Source of the DNA: CAZNPW01 sp964575185
GTDB taxonomy: Bacteria; Pseudomonadota; Alphaproteobacteria; Rhodobacterales; Rhodobacteraceae
Assembly: GCA_964575185.1 (NCBI GenBank)
Contig: CAZNPW010000028.1
Span: forward strand, 1 to 39,746
Reading direction: 5' to 3'
Length of the DNA stretch: 39,746 nucleotides
The notes under the pieces were generated by a model. It was not told where the DNA came from, did not search any database, and saw only the letters and a program-made list of their open reading frames with translations. The position numbers and the translations under genes are program-made. This document shows, piece by piece, positions 7,055 through 18,647 of the stretch (position 1 is the first letter of the stretch; every line of letters begins with the position of its first letter).

Positions 7055-8497
7055 CTAGGCCGCCTGCGCCGCCAGGCGCTGCGCCTTGGCCTTCACGTCC
7101 TCGATGTCGCCGACCATGTAGAAGGCGGCCTCGGGCAGGTGGTCGTATTCGCCCGCCACCACCGCCTTGAAGGACGCGATCGTCTTGTCGAGCGGCACCT
7201 GGACGCCGGGCGAGCCGGTGAAGACCTGCGCCACGTCGAAGGGCTGGCTCAGGAAGCGCTGGATCTTGCGCGCGCGGGCCACCGTCAGCTTGTCCTCTTC
7301 GGACAGCTCGTCCATCCCGAGGATCGCGATGATGTCCTGGAGGCTCTTGTAGCGCTGGAGCACGTTCTGCACCGACCGCGCGACCGCGTAGTGCTCTTCG
7401 CCCAGGATCTGCGGGTCCATCAAGCGCGAGGTGGAGTCGAGCGGGTCGACGGCCGGATAGATCCCCAGCTCCGAGATCGCCCGGCTGAGCGTGGTCGTCG
7501 CGTCGAGGTGCGCGAAGGACGTGGCCGGCGCCGGGTCGGTCAGGTCGTCGGCCGGGACGTAGATCGCCTGCACCGAGGTGATGGACCCGGCCTTGGTCGA
7601 GGTGATCCGCTCCTGCAAGGCACCCATGTCGGTGGCGAGCGTCGGCTGGTAGCCCACGGCCGAGGGGATACGGCCCAGCAGCGCCGACACTTCCGACCCC
7701 GCCTGGGTGAAGCGGAAGATGTTGTCGACGAAGAACAGCACGTCGGTGCCCGACTGGTCGCGGAACTGTTCGGCCAGCGTCAGGCCGGTCAGCGCGACGC
7801 GCGCCCGCGCCCCCGGCGGCTCGTTCATCTGGCCGAAGACCAGCGCCACCTTGGACTTCGTCAGGTCCTCGATGTTGATGACGCCCGACTCGATGAACTC
7901 GTGGTAGAGGTCGTTGCCCTCGCGCGTGCGCTCGCCCACGCCGGCGAAGACCGAATAGCCCGAGTGCACCTTGGCGATGTTGTTGATGAGCTCCTGGATC
8001 AGCACCGTCTTGCCGACGCCCGCGCCGCCGAAGAGGCCGATCTTGCCGCCTTTGGAATAGGGGGCGAGCAGGTCGATCACCTTGATGCCGGTGACGAGGA
8101 TCTGGCTTTCGGTCGCCTGGTCGCTGAAGGATGGGGCCTGCTGGTGGATCGGCCGACGGTCAGCGCCCGCGACGGGGCCCTTCTCGTCGATCGGCTCGCC
8201 GATGACGTTCAGGATGCGGCCGAGCGTGCCGTCGCCCACCGGCACCGAGATCGGCGCGCCGAGGTCGGTGACGGCGGCCCCGCGCACGAGGCCCTCGGTC
8301 GCGTCCATCGCGATCGTCCGCACGGTGCTTTCGCCCAGGTGCTGCGCGACCTCGAGCACCAGGCGCTTGCCGTTGTTGTCGGTCTCGAGCGCGTTCAGGA
8401 TCGCGGGCAGGTTTCCCGCGAACTGCACGTCCACGACGGCGCCGATGACCTGCGTGACTTTCCCGGCGGCCGGTGCCGCTTGCGGTGCTTTTGCCAT
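7055..8497 (-). CDS. atpD: ATP synthase F1 beta subunit
   Basis: Catalytic beta subunit of F1-ATPase, 480 residues. Walker A GGAGVGKT ends at residue 164 with Lys163. GERTREGNDLYHE and ALVFGQMNEPPGARARV follow, and then the Walker B region DVLFFVDNIFRFTQAGSEVSALLGR. These are the standard signatures of the nucleotide-binding site. The N-terminus has a short Ala/Pro-rich extension (MAKAPQAAPAAG) before the conserved GKVTQVIGAVVDVQF. The gene lies 16 bases after atpG and one base before atpC, in the F1 operon. The F0 genes are absent from the window, as is normal in alphaproteobacteria, where they form a separate cluster. Confidence 0.98.
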   Translation of the reverse strand: MAKAPQAAPAAGKVTQVIGAVVDVQFAGNLPAILNALETDNNGKRLVLEVAQHLGESTVRTIAMDATEGLVRGAAVTDLGAPISVPVGDGTLGRILNVIGEPIDEKGPVAGADRRPIHQQAPSFSDQATESQILVTGIKVIDLLAPYSKGGKIGLFGGAGVGKTVLIQELINNIAKVHSGYSVFAGVGERTREGNDLYHEFIESGVINIEDLTKSKVALVFGQMNEPPGARARVALTGLTLAEQFRDQSGTDVLFFVDNIFRFTQAGSEVSALLGRIPSAVGYQPTLATDMGALQERITSTKAGSITSVQAIYVPADDLTDPAPATSFAHLDATTTLSRAISELGIYPAVDPLDSTSRLMDPQILGEEHYAVARSVQNVLQRYKSLQDIIAILGMDELSEEDKLTVARARKIQRFLSQPFDVAQVFTGSPGVQVPLDKTIASFKAVVAGEYDHLPEAAFYMVGDIEDVKAKAQRLAAQAA

Positions 8498-8513
8498 GTC
8501 GTGTCCCCTTCGG

Positions 8514-9377
8514 TCAGAGCGCCTCGGCGCCCGAGATGATCTCGATCAGTTCCTTGGTGATCGCGGCCTGGCGCGACCGGTTGTACTGGATCGTCAGGCG
8601 GTTGATCATGTCGCCCGCGTTGCGCGTGGCGTTGTCCATGGCGCTCATCCGCGCGCCCTGTTCGGACGCGCCGTTCTCCAGCAGCGCCGTGAAGATCTGC
8701 GTCGCCACCCCGCGCGGCAGCAGGTCGGCGAGGATGCCCTCCTCGGACGGCTCGTAGTCGTAGAGGCTGCCGACGCCGGTGCCCTCGAACGAGGCGGGGA
8801 TCACCTGCCTGGCCGTCGGCACCTGGCTGATGACCGACTGGAAGCGGTTGTAGAAGATCGTCGCCACGTCGAACTCGCCCGCCTCGAAGCGCGCGATCAC
8901 GTCGCGGGCGACCGCCTGCGCGTTGACGTAACCCACCCGCTTGACCTCGCTCAGGTCGACGTGGCCCACGAAGTGCTGCGACAGGTCGCGCTTGAGCTGC
9001 TCGCGGCCCTTCTTGCCGACGGTGATGATCTTCACCGTCCTGCCCGCCGCGATCAGCTCCTGCGCCCGCACCCGCGCCAGCCGCGCGATGGAGGAGTTGA
9101 ACGCGCCGCAGAGGCCGCGTTCGGAGGTCATGACGACCAGCAGGTGCGTCCGGTCCCCCCCCGTGCCCGCCAGCAGGCGCGGCGCGGCGGGACCGCTGGC
9201 AGCCGACGCAAGCCCGCCCATCACGGCGTTCATCCGTTCGGCATAGGGCCGCGCGGCCTCCGCCGCCTCCTGCGCGCGGCGCAGCTTGGCGGCGGCGACC
9301 ATCTGCATCGCCTTGGTGATCTTCCGCGTGTTCTTGACGCTTCCGATCCGGTTCTTCAGGTCCTTGAGGCTGGGCAT
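8514..9377 (-). CDS. atpG: ATP synthase F1 gamma subunit
   Basis: Central-stalk gamma subunit, 287 residues. The N-terminal coiled-coil helix MPSLKDLKNRIGSVKNTRKI followed by TKAMQMVAAAKLRRAQ is characteristic, as is the C-terminal helix with RMSAMDNATRNAGDMI and YNRSRQAAITKELIEI. The middle Rossmann-like part has VMTSERGLCGAFNS. It rotates within the alpha3-beta3 ring. ATG at 9377 is 12 bases after the atpA stop; atpD follows after 16 bases. Confidence 0.97.
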   Translation of the reverse strand: MPSLKDLKNRIGSVKNTRKITKAMQMVAAAKLRRAQEAAEAARPYAERMNAVMGGLASAASGPAAPRLLAGTGGDRTHLLVVMTSERGLCGAFNSSIARLARVRAQELIAAGRTVKIITVGKKGREQLKRDLSQHFVGHVDLSEVKRVGYVNAQAVARDVIARFEAGEFDVATIFYNRFQSVISQVPTARQVIPASFEGTGVGSLYDYEPSEEGILADLLPRGVATQIFTALLENGASEQGARMSAMDNATRNAGDMINRLTIQYNRSRQAAITKELIEIISGAEAL

Positions 9378-9389
9378 CCCCCGTTACCC

Positions 9390-10927
<1,538 letters not shown>

Positions 10928-10928
<1 letters not shown>

Positions 10929-11488
10929 CACCCAACCTCTTTCATGGCATTCTGCAGGCCCACGAGACGCGACCGCACCGAGGTGTCGATCATCGTGGAG
11001 CCCAGTTTGACGATCAGCCCGCCGATGAGGCCTTCATCGACGGTGGTGTTCAGCTTGACGGTGCGGCCGACCTTCTCGCGCAGCACCTCGGCGAGGGCGC
11101 GGGCCTGCGCAGCGGTCAGCTTGGTGGCCGCCACGACATCCGCCGTGACCTCGCCCTTCTCGGCCGCGATGCGCGCCTTGAGGTCGGCCACCATCTGCGG
11201 CAGCACGAAGAGCCGCCGCTTGCCCGCCATCAGCGCCAGCGTGTTCGCGGTCAGCGGCGACAGGCCGAGCTTCGCGCCGACGGCGGCGATGGCGCGGCCC
11301 TGGTCCTCGCGGCTGATGACCGGCGAGCCGATCGCCTCGCGCAGGTCGGGGCTGGCCGCCAGCGCCTCGCCCAGCGCCGCCACGTCGGCCTCCAGCGCGG
11401 TCAGGCCGCTTGCCTCGCGCGCCAGCTCGAACAGCGCCGCGGCATAGCGCGCGGCAATCCCGGCAGAGATCGAGGCAGGTTCCGACAC
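10928..11488 (-). CDS. atpH: ATP synthase F1 delta subunit
   Basis: Delta (OSCP) subunit of the peripheral stalk, 186 residues, which fastens the stalk to the top of F1. Recognisable parts are ARYAAALFELAREAS at the N-terminus, the MAGKRRLFVLPQMVADLKARI helix region in the middle, and DEGLIGGLIVKLGSTMIDTS near the C-terminus. I place the start at GTG 11488 (MSEPASISAGIAARYA). The expected N-terminus begins there and GGAAGGA lies 6-12 bases upstream on the minus strand; the much longer open frame upstream is a shadow of other sequence. It is the first gene of the F1 operon. Confidence 0.94.
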
Positions 11489-11579
11489 GTCGTTCCTTCC
11501 GCTGTCCTTGCCCTGCCGACACCCCGGCACGGCGGTTCGGGCGCTTCCCCGGCGGGCGGGGGCGTCGCAGTTGGCGTGG

Positions 11580-11608
11580 CCAATAGCAGAGGCCCTTTCG
11601 CCCCGCAA
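11580..11608 (-). promoter_or_regulatory. Candidate atp operon promoter
   Basis: On the minus strand TTGCGG (11603-11608), a 17-base spacer and TATTGG (11580-11585) form a weak sigma-70-like promoter, giving a leader of about 85 bases before atpH. A small inverted repeat TTGGC-GTG-GCCAA (11571-11583) overlaps the -10 and the expected start. The match is weak and was judged by eye. Confidence 0.3.
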
Positions 11609-11613
11609 CCGGG

Positions 11614-12414
11614 TCAGACGCGCCTTTTGCGCGGGGCCGGCGCGCCCGTTTGCGGCTGCGGAACGCCGGGGGCCGGGACCGGCCGCGCCAGCCCTTCCAG
11701 CCCCCGCAGCCGGTTCTTCACCACCGCGCCGAGGCCCCCGCGCGTCGGTGCCCAGACCTGCTTGATCGCCTCGACCATCAGCACCCCGCCGACGATCCAG
11801 GGGCCGAGGCTGCGCCCCGTCCGCTCCCAGAAATCGGCCGTGCGCAGCCAGAACCGCCCCGCCGACGGCGGCCCGAACAGCGCCGCGACGTGGCGGTCGG
11901 GGGTGAAGCCGTGGGCCTTCAGCTGCGCCTCGAGCTGCCCCATCGAATAGGGCCGCCCGTGGCCGAAGGGCGTGGCATCCCGCCGCGACCACAGGCCCGA
12001 CCGGTTCGGCACCACGAAGAGCGCCCGCCCGCCGGGGCCGAGCACCCGGTGCGCCTCGTCCAGCACCAGCCCCGGCTGGTCCGAGGTCTCGAGCCCGTGC
12101 AGCACCACCAGCCGGTCGACCATGCCCGTCGCCAGCGGCCAGGCGGATTCGTCGGCCAGGACCGCCACGTTCTCCATCCCCGCGGGCCAGGGCATCACCC
12201 CCTGCGGCCCCGGCATCAGCGCGATCACCCGCCGCGCGTCCGCGAGGTAGGGGCGCAACAGCGGCACCGCGAAGCCGTAGCCCGCGATGGTCATGCCGTG
12301 GCAGCCCGCGGGGTCCCAGAACCGCACCACCTGGTCGCGCACCCCCCGCTGCGCCACGCGGCCCAGCGCGGTGCGGTAGTAGAAGCTGCGCAGGTCCACC
12401 ACGTCGAGGTGCAT
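11614..12414 (-). CDS. Class I SAM-dependent methyltransferase-like protein
   Basis: A 266-residue protein of the Methyltransf_11 type; the substrate is unknown. It starts MHLDVVDLRSFYYRTALGR, continues with VRFWDPAGCHGMTIAGYGFAVPLL, where a degenerate SAM-binding loop would lie, and has DRLVVLHGLETSD and EAHRVLGPGGRALFVVPNR (the usual post-motif III region). The C-terminal half contains a hydrophobic stretch around SLGPWIVGGVLMVEAI. ATG at 12414 gives the N-terminus usual for homologues next to gloB in related genomes (from memory); the open frame continues upstream over the gloB start. It is divergent from gloB across 61 bases. Glycine-rich motif I (GxGxG) is not clearly present, so catalytic activity is uncertain. 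Confidence 0.8.
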   Translation of the reverse strand: MHLDVVDLRSFYYRTALGRVAQRGVRDQVVRFWDPAGCHGMTIAGYGFAVPLLRPYLADARRVIALMPGPQGVMPWPAGMENVAVLADESAWPLATGMVDRLVVLHGLETSDQPGLVLDEAHRVLGPGGRALFVVPNRSGLWSRRDATPFGHGRPYSMGQLEAQLKAHGFTPDRHVAALFGPPSAGRFWLRTADFWERTGRSLGPWIVGGVLMVEAIKQVWAPTRGGLGAVVKNRLRGLEGLARPVPAPGVPQPQTGAPAPRKRRV

Positions 12415-12475
12415 TGCGTCGGGCCGTCCCTGCCTTAGGTTCAGGGCCAGCATAGCGGCGAAAGGGGCCTTGGCC

Positions 12476-13237
12476 ATGGCGCTCGAACTCGTGACGGTCC
12501 CCTGCCTGACCGACAACTACGCCTTCCTGATCCACGACGCGGGCAGCGGCGAGACCGCCCTGGTCGACGCGCCCGAGGCCGCGCCCGTGCAGGCCGCGCT
12601 CGCCGCGCGGGGCTGGCGGCTCGACCATATCCTTCTCACCCATTTCCACGCCGACCATGTCCAGGCCGTGCCGGCCCTGCGCGCAGGCGCGACCGTCCAC
12701 GGCAACGCCGCCGACGCGCACCGCCTGCCGCCGCTCGACCGGCCCTTCCGCACGGGCGAGACGCTGGCGATCTGCGGCGAGGCGGTCCAGGTCCTCGACG
12801 CCGCGGGCCACTGCGACGGCCACGTCGCCTTCCACTTTTCGCAGAGCGGTCTGGTCTTCACCGCCGACAGTCTCATGGCCCTTGGCTGCGGGCGGCTGTT
12901 CGAGGGCACACCTGCGCAGGCCTACGCGAGCCTGATGCGGCTCGCCGCCCTGCCCGGCGACCCGTGGGTCTGTTCGGGCCACGAATACACCGCCGCCAAC
13001 GCGCGCTTCGCCGCGACCCTTGAACCGGGCAACGCCGACCTTACGTCCCGTATCGAACGGGTCACGGCGGCGCGCGAGAAAGGCCTGCCCACCGTGCCGT
13101 CCCGCCTGTCCGAAGAGCGCGCGACCAACCCCTACCTGCGCGCCCACCTGCCCGCCCTGAAGGCCGCCGTCGGCATGCCGGATGCCAGCGATCTTGCGAT
13201 CTTCACGGAAATCCGGGAACGCAAGAACCGCTTCTGA
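12476..13237 (+). CDS. gloB: Hydroxyacylglutathione hydrolase (glyoxalase II)
   Basis: Metallo-beta-lactamase-fold enzyme, 253 residues, that hydrolyses S-lactoylglutathione to lactate and glutathione in methylglyoxal detoxification. The binuclear metal motif THFHADH is at residues 55-61. Other expected ligands appear in DAAGHCDGHVAF, FTADSLMALGCGRLFEGT and CSGHEYTAANARFA, and the C-terminus ends in RERKNRF as in the family. ATG at 12476 fits the usual start (VTVPCLTDNYAFL); an in-frame TTG at 12470 is unlikely. AAAGGGG lies about 9 bases upstream as a ribosome-binding site. Confidence 0.95.
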   Translation: MALELVTVPCLTDNYAFLIHDAGSGETALVDAPEAAPVQAALAARGWRLDHILLTHFHADHVQAVPALRAGATVHGNAADAHRLPPLDRPFRTGETLAICGEAVQVLDAAGHCDGHVAFHFSQSGLVFTADSLMALGCGRLFEGTPAQAYASLMRLAALPGDPWVCSGHEYTAANARFAATLEPGNADLTSRIERVTAAREKGLPTVPSRLSEERATNPYLRAHLPALKAAVGMPDASDLAIFTEIRERKNRF

Positions 13238-13284
13238 CGACGCGCCGATCACATTTCGCGTCAGTCGGCAGCAAAGCCCGCGCC

Positions 13285-13366
13285 TTCCGGCGAATTGTCT
13301 TGAACTGCCGGAAATAAAGGCGACCTTTACACCATGAGGCCACGGTTGACCGGGGCGCCTCCCCGG
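13285..13366. promoter_or_regulatory. Cluster of three inverted repeats between gloB and clpA
   Basis: Three dyads lie in the 157-base spacer: TTCCGGC (13285-13291) with GCCGGAA (13307-13313); TAAAGG-CGA-CCTTTA (13315-13329); and CCGGGG-CGCCT-CCCCGG (13350-13366). The first could be the 3' end structure of gloB, the second looks like a small operator, and the third is a leader hairpin 15 bases before the clpA ribosome-binding site. I could not define a convincing -35/-10 pair. Confidence 0.4.
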
Positions 13367-13381
13367 CCGGCCCTGATTGAA

Positions 13382-13386
13382 CAGGA
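13382..13386 (+). promoter_or_regulatory. Ribosome-binding site deciding the clpA GTG start
   Basis: AGGAG followed by 8 bases and GTG at 13395. It supports the GTG over the in-frame TTG at 13377. Confidence 0.7.
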
Positions 13387-13394
13387 GCACCAAC

Positions 13395-15712
<2,318 letters not shown>

Positions 15713-15716
<4 letters not shown>

Positions 15717-15946
15717 CGGGGCACGCCGACCCGCCCGGCCCCGGGCCGCGCGCCGTCCTCCCGACGGGGGCGTCGCGGCCCGGCGGCGAGTTCTGCCAGG
15801 ACGGGCCGGACGGGCCGAACGACGCCGCGCTGCACGGCCCCATCCTCGCCGCCGGCCGCCCCGATGTCGGTGCGACCCGCAAGCTCGCCCGGCAACTCGG
15901 ACTGTCGCAGCGGGACATCGACCTCATGTTTCCGCCGGGGCCCTGA
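15713..15946 (+). CDS. Small hypothetical protein possibly coupled to clpA
   Basis: A 77-codon frame whose GTG start overlaps the clpA stop as GTGA, the arrangement of coupled genes. Third codon positions are almost all G or C, with only a handful of exceptions, as in the neighbouring genes. The C-terminal half (GPILAAGRPDVGATRKLARQ then LGLSQRDIDLMFPPGP) looks like a helical protein segment; the N-terminal half is Pro/Gly-rich and less convincing. I do not recognise a family. It could also be a chance frame in GC-rich DNA or the remnant of a longer gene. The 176 bases that follow (15947-16122) hold only a short CCCGC-CCG-GCGGG dyad (15959-15971) and no other gene that I can see. Confidence 0.35.
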
Positions 15947-16122
15947 CGGGCGCGCCACCCCGCCCGGCGGGCTGCCCGACATCGCCGTCGGCGACCCGCC
16001 ACCTGCGGGGCGCGGACGCCGGATGGTCGGTGACCCTGGCGGCGTGACCACGGCGGCGTCGGGCCGTCGCGGCCGCACAGGCGGCGGACGCGCTGCGCGC
16101 GAACGGCCCCCGGCCGCCGGAC

Positions 16123-16905
16123 CTACTTCGCCCCCGACCCCGGCCGGGCGGCCCGCCCGTGCGCGCGGGCCAGCATCGCGCCCGGCGTGACCCGCGCCAG
16201 CGCCGCCTGCACCTTGTTCGACCAGCCGCTGACGACCTCGGCATCGCCGCGCATCATCGCCTCCCACCCGGTGCGGGCCACCTTCGCCGGGTCCTCCTTC
16301 GGGGCCTGGCCGAGCCTGGTGTCGGTCATGCCCGCCCGGGCGAAGAAGGCGGTGTCGGTCGCCCCCGGCATCAGGCAGGTCACGGACACGCCGCTGTCGC
16401 GCAGCTCGTCCCGCAGGGCGTAGCTGAAGTTGTCGACGAAGGCCTTGCTCGCGTTGTAGACGGCGTTGAAGCTGCCCGGCATCAGCCCGGCGATCGACCC
16501 GGTGACGAGCAAGCGGCCCCGCCGGCGCGCCCGCATCCCGCCCGCGATGCGGTGCAGAAGATGCAGCGTGCCGGTGACGTTGGTGTCGACGACGTGACGC
16601 AGCGCGGCGAAGTCGTGATCGAGGAAGGCCCCGCCCAGCCCCTCGCCCGCGTTGGCGACGAGCACGTCCACCGGCCCGTCACCGACCGCCGCCATGAGCC
16701 GGTCGACCCCCTCGGCGGTCGCCAGGTCGGCCTCGACCGCCTCGACCTTGCGGCCCTCGGCGCGCAGACCGGCCGCGACGTCGTGGATGGCGGGCGCGTC
16801 GGCGGCGATCACGATGTCGTAGCCGCGCGCGGCGCAGATGCGGGCGAACTCCAGCCCGATGCCGGAGGATGCGCCGGTGACGACGGCGAGGGGGCGAGCG
16901 GACAT
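16123..16905 (-). CDS. Short-chain dehydrogenase/reductase
   Basis: NAD(P)-dependent oxidoreductase of the classical SDR family, 260 residues. The cofactor-binding TGASSGIG is at residues 10-17, NAG follows in DVLVANAGEG, and the catalytic Ser and Tyr-x-x-x-Lys are seen in LLVTGSIAG and YNASKAFVD. MPGATDTAFF after it is the usual PG motif. ATG at 16905 gives the standard short N-terminus. The substrate is unknown. It lies 61 bases downstream of the OmpA-domain gene on the same strand and might be read from the same transcript, though a functional link is not evident. Confidence 0.92.
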   Translation of the reverse strand: MSARPLAVVTGASSGIGLEFARICAARGYDIVIAADAPAIHDVAAGLRAEGRKVEAVEADLATAEGVDRLMAAVGDGPVDVLVANAGEGLGGAFLDHDFAALRHVVDTNVTGTLHLLHRIAGGMRARRRGRLLVTGSIAGLMPGSFNAVYNASKAFVDNFSYALRDELRDSGVSVTCLMPGATDTAFFARAGMTDTRLGQAPKEDPAKVARTGWEAMMRGDAEVVSGWSNKVQAALARVTPGAMLARAHGRAARPGSGAK

Positions 16906-16966
16906 CTGGGTCTCCCTGTCTGGACCGGGCGACCAACCTTCCCGCGGCGGGGATGTTCCGCCCGGC

Positions 16967-18646
16967 TCAGCGTTCGGTCAGCTTCATCTCGATCCGGCGG
17001 TTCTGCGCCCGCGCCTCCGCGCTGTCGCCCATGGCGACCGGGCGGTATTCGCCGAAGCCCGCCGCCGCCATGCGCTCGGGCGGAAAGCCCAGGTCGTCCT
17101 GCATGTAGCGCACGACCGACAGCGCGCGGGCCTGGCTCAGTTCCCAGTTGTCGCGGAACCTGCCCAGGCCCGACAGCGGCACGTTGTCGGTATGGCCGTC
17201 GACCCGGATGATCCAGTCGATCTCGGGCGGGATCTCGCCCGCGATCTCGTCGAGGATGCGCACCACGCTCGCGATCTGCGCCCGGCCCTCGGCCGACAGG
17301 TCGGCCGCGCCGGGGGTGAACAGCACCTCGGAGGAGAACACGAAGCGGTCGCCCACCACCCGCACGCCCTCGCGCCCCGCCAGCAGGCGCGAGAACTGGC
17401 CGAAGAACTCGGACCGGTAGCTTTCCAGGTTCTGCGTCTCGGCCTCGAGCCTGCGGCGTTCGGCCTCCTCGAGGTCGGCCCGGCGGCGCTGTTCGTCGGC
17501 CACCTGCGCCAGGGCGGCGTTCAGTTGCGAGCCGAGCGACTGAAGCTGCACCTCGGCCGCGCCGTCGCGCGCCGCCGACGCGTCGAGCAGGCCCTGAAGC
17601 TCGCCGAGCTGCCCCCGCAGCGCGGCGATCTGCTGGTTCAGCGCGGCCATCCGCCGCTGCGACTCGGCCGACTGCGCCTGTTCGTCGGCTAGCGCCGCGT
17701 TCGCCGCGGCAAGCAGCGCGGCCCGACGGTCGGCGTCGGTCTGCGCCGCCTCGGCGGCGCGGGCGGCGTCGGTCGCCGCCGCCTCGGCGGCGCGGGCGGC
17801 GTCGGTCTGGGCGGCGGCGAGCAGCGTCAGCGTCTCCTCGGCGCGCCGGCGGCTCTCTTCCAGCGCCAGCGTCATCGCGGTCAGTTCGGCGTCCGACGCG
17901 GCCATCCGGTCGCGCAGCGCCGCCAGCGCGGCCTGGTCGGCGATGCGCGCGCGCTCTTCCTCGGACAGCCGTGCCTGCGCGTCGGTCAACGCGCCGCGGG
18001 CCGCCGCAAGGTCGGCCTCCGCCGTCGCGCCCTGCGCCCGCAGGTCGGCCACCAGCGCCTGCAGCGCCTCGCGCCGCGCCGCCGCCAGCCGCGCGGCCTC
18101 CGCCCCCGCGTCGATCTCGCTCCGCGCCTGGGCGAGCGCCAGGTTCAGCGCCTCCTGCCGCGAGATCAGGCGCTGCTCCGCCGCGCGCAGGTCGGCGACG
18201 TCGGCCGTCAGCGCCGTCACCTGCCCCTGCGCCGCGTCGCGCGCGGCCATCAGGCTCGCGACCTGCGCCTCGAAGCTCGCGATGCGCCCCTGCGCCGCCG
18301 CCAGGTCGGCCTCGCGCGACGACAGCGTGCCGGTCAGCGCGGCGATCCGGTCGGCCTTGCCCGCCGCGTCCGCCTCGGCCGCCGAAAGGCTCGTGCGCAG
18401 CGCGCCGACCTCGTCCTGCAGCGCGCCCGCGCGCACCCGCTCCAGCCCGAGCGCGTCGGCCAGCTGCGCCACCTGGGCGTTCAGCGCGTCGAGCTCGGAC
18501 CCCTGCACGTTGATCGTGTCGCGCAGCACCGACTGCATCACGGTGAAGATCGTCAGCACGAACATGATGACCATCAGGAGCGTCGTCACCGCGTCGACGA
18601 AGCCCGGCCAGATCAGGTTGCTGTCGCGGCGGCGTCCCAGGGCCAT
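16967..18646 (-). CDS. OmpA/MotB-domain envelope protein with long coiled coil
   Basis: A 559-residue inner-membrane protein. A single N-terminal TM (about 17-40) contains FVDAVTTLLMVIMFV; its Asp18 sits where MotB carries its proton-binding Asp. A very long Ala/Gln/Glu/Arg-rich coiled coil (about 45-400) follows, and then an OmpA-like peptidoglycan-binding domain (about 415-558) with DGHTDNVPLSG, ELSQARALSVVRYM and NRRIEMKL. It starts one base after the ExbB/MotA-like gene, so the two almost certainly form a stator-like proton channel anchored to murein. A 33-base in-frame tandem repeat lies in the coil (17732-17819). No flagellar genes are nearby, and the actual task (envelope energisation or division) is unknown. 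Confidence 0.88.
   Translation of the reverse strand: MALGRRRDSNLIWPGFVDAVTTLLMVIMFVLTIFTVMQSVLRDTINVQGSELDALNAQVAQLADALGLERVRAGALQDEVGALRTSLSAAEADAAGKADRIAALTGTLSSREADLAAAQGRIASFEAQVASLMAARDAAQGQVTALTADVADLRAAEQRLISRQEALNLALAQARSEIDAGAEAARLAAARREALQALVADLRAQGATAEADLAAARGALTDAQARLSEEERARIADQAALAALRDRMAASDAELTAMTLALEESRRRAEETLTLLAAAQTDAARAAEAAATDAARAAEAAQTDADRRAALLAAANAALADEQAQSAESQRRMAALNQQIAALRGQLGELQGLLDASAARDGAAEVQLQSLGSQLNAALAQVADEQRRRADLEEAERRRLEAETQNLESYRSEFFGQFSRLLAGREGVRVVGDRFVFSSEVLFTPGAADLSAEGRAQIASVVRILDEIAGEIPPEIDWIIRVDGHTDNVPLSGLGRFRDNWELSQARALSVVRYMQDDLGFPPERMAAAGFGEYRPVAMGDSAEARAQNRRIEMKLTER
17732..17819. repeat. 33-base tandem repeat in the OmpA-domain coiled coil
   Basis: Two units (17732-17764 and 17765-17797) differ at only a few positions and a partial third begins at 17798. 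Each unit encodes 11 residues of the form TDAARAAEAA(A/Q). The repeat keeps the reading frame and lengthens the predicted coiled coil by an eleven-residue (hendecad) step. Confidence 0.8.
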
Positions 18647-18647
18647 G

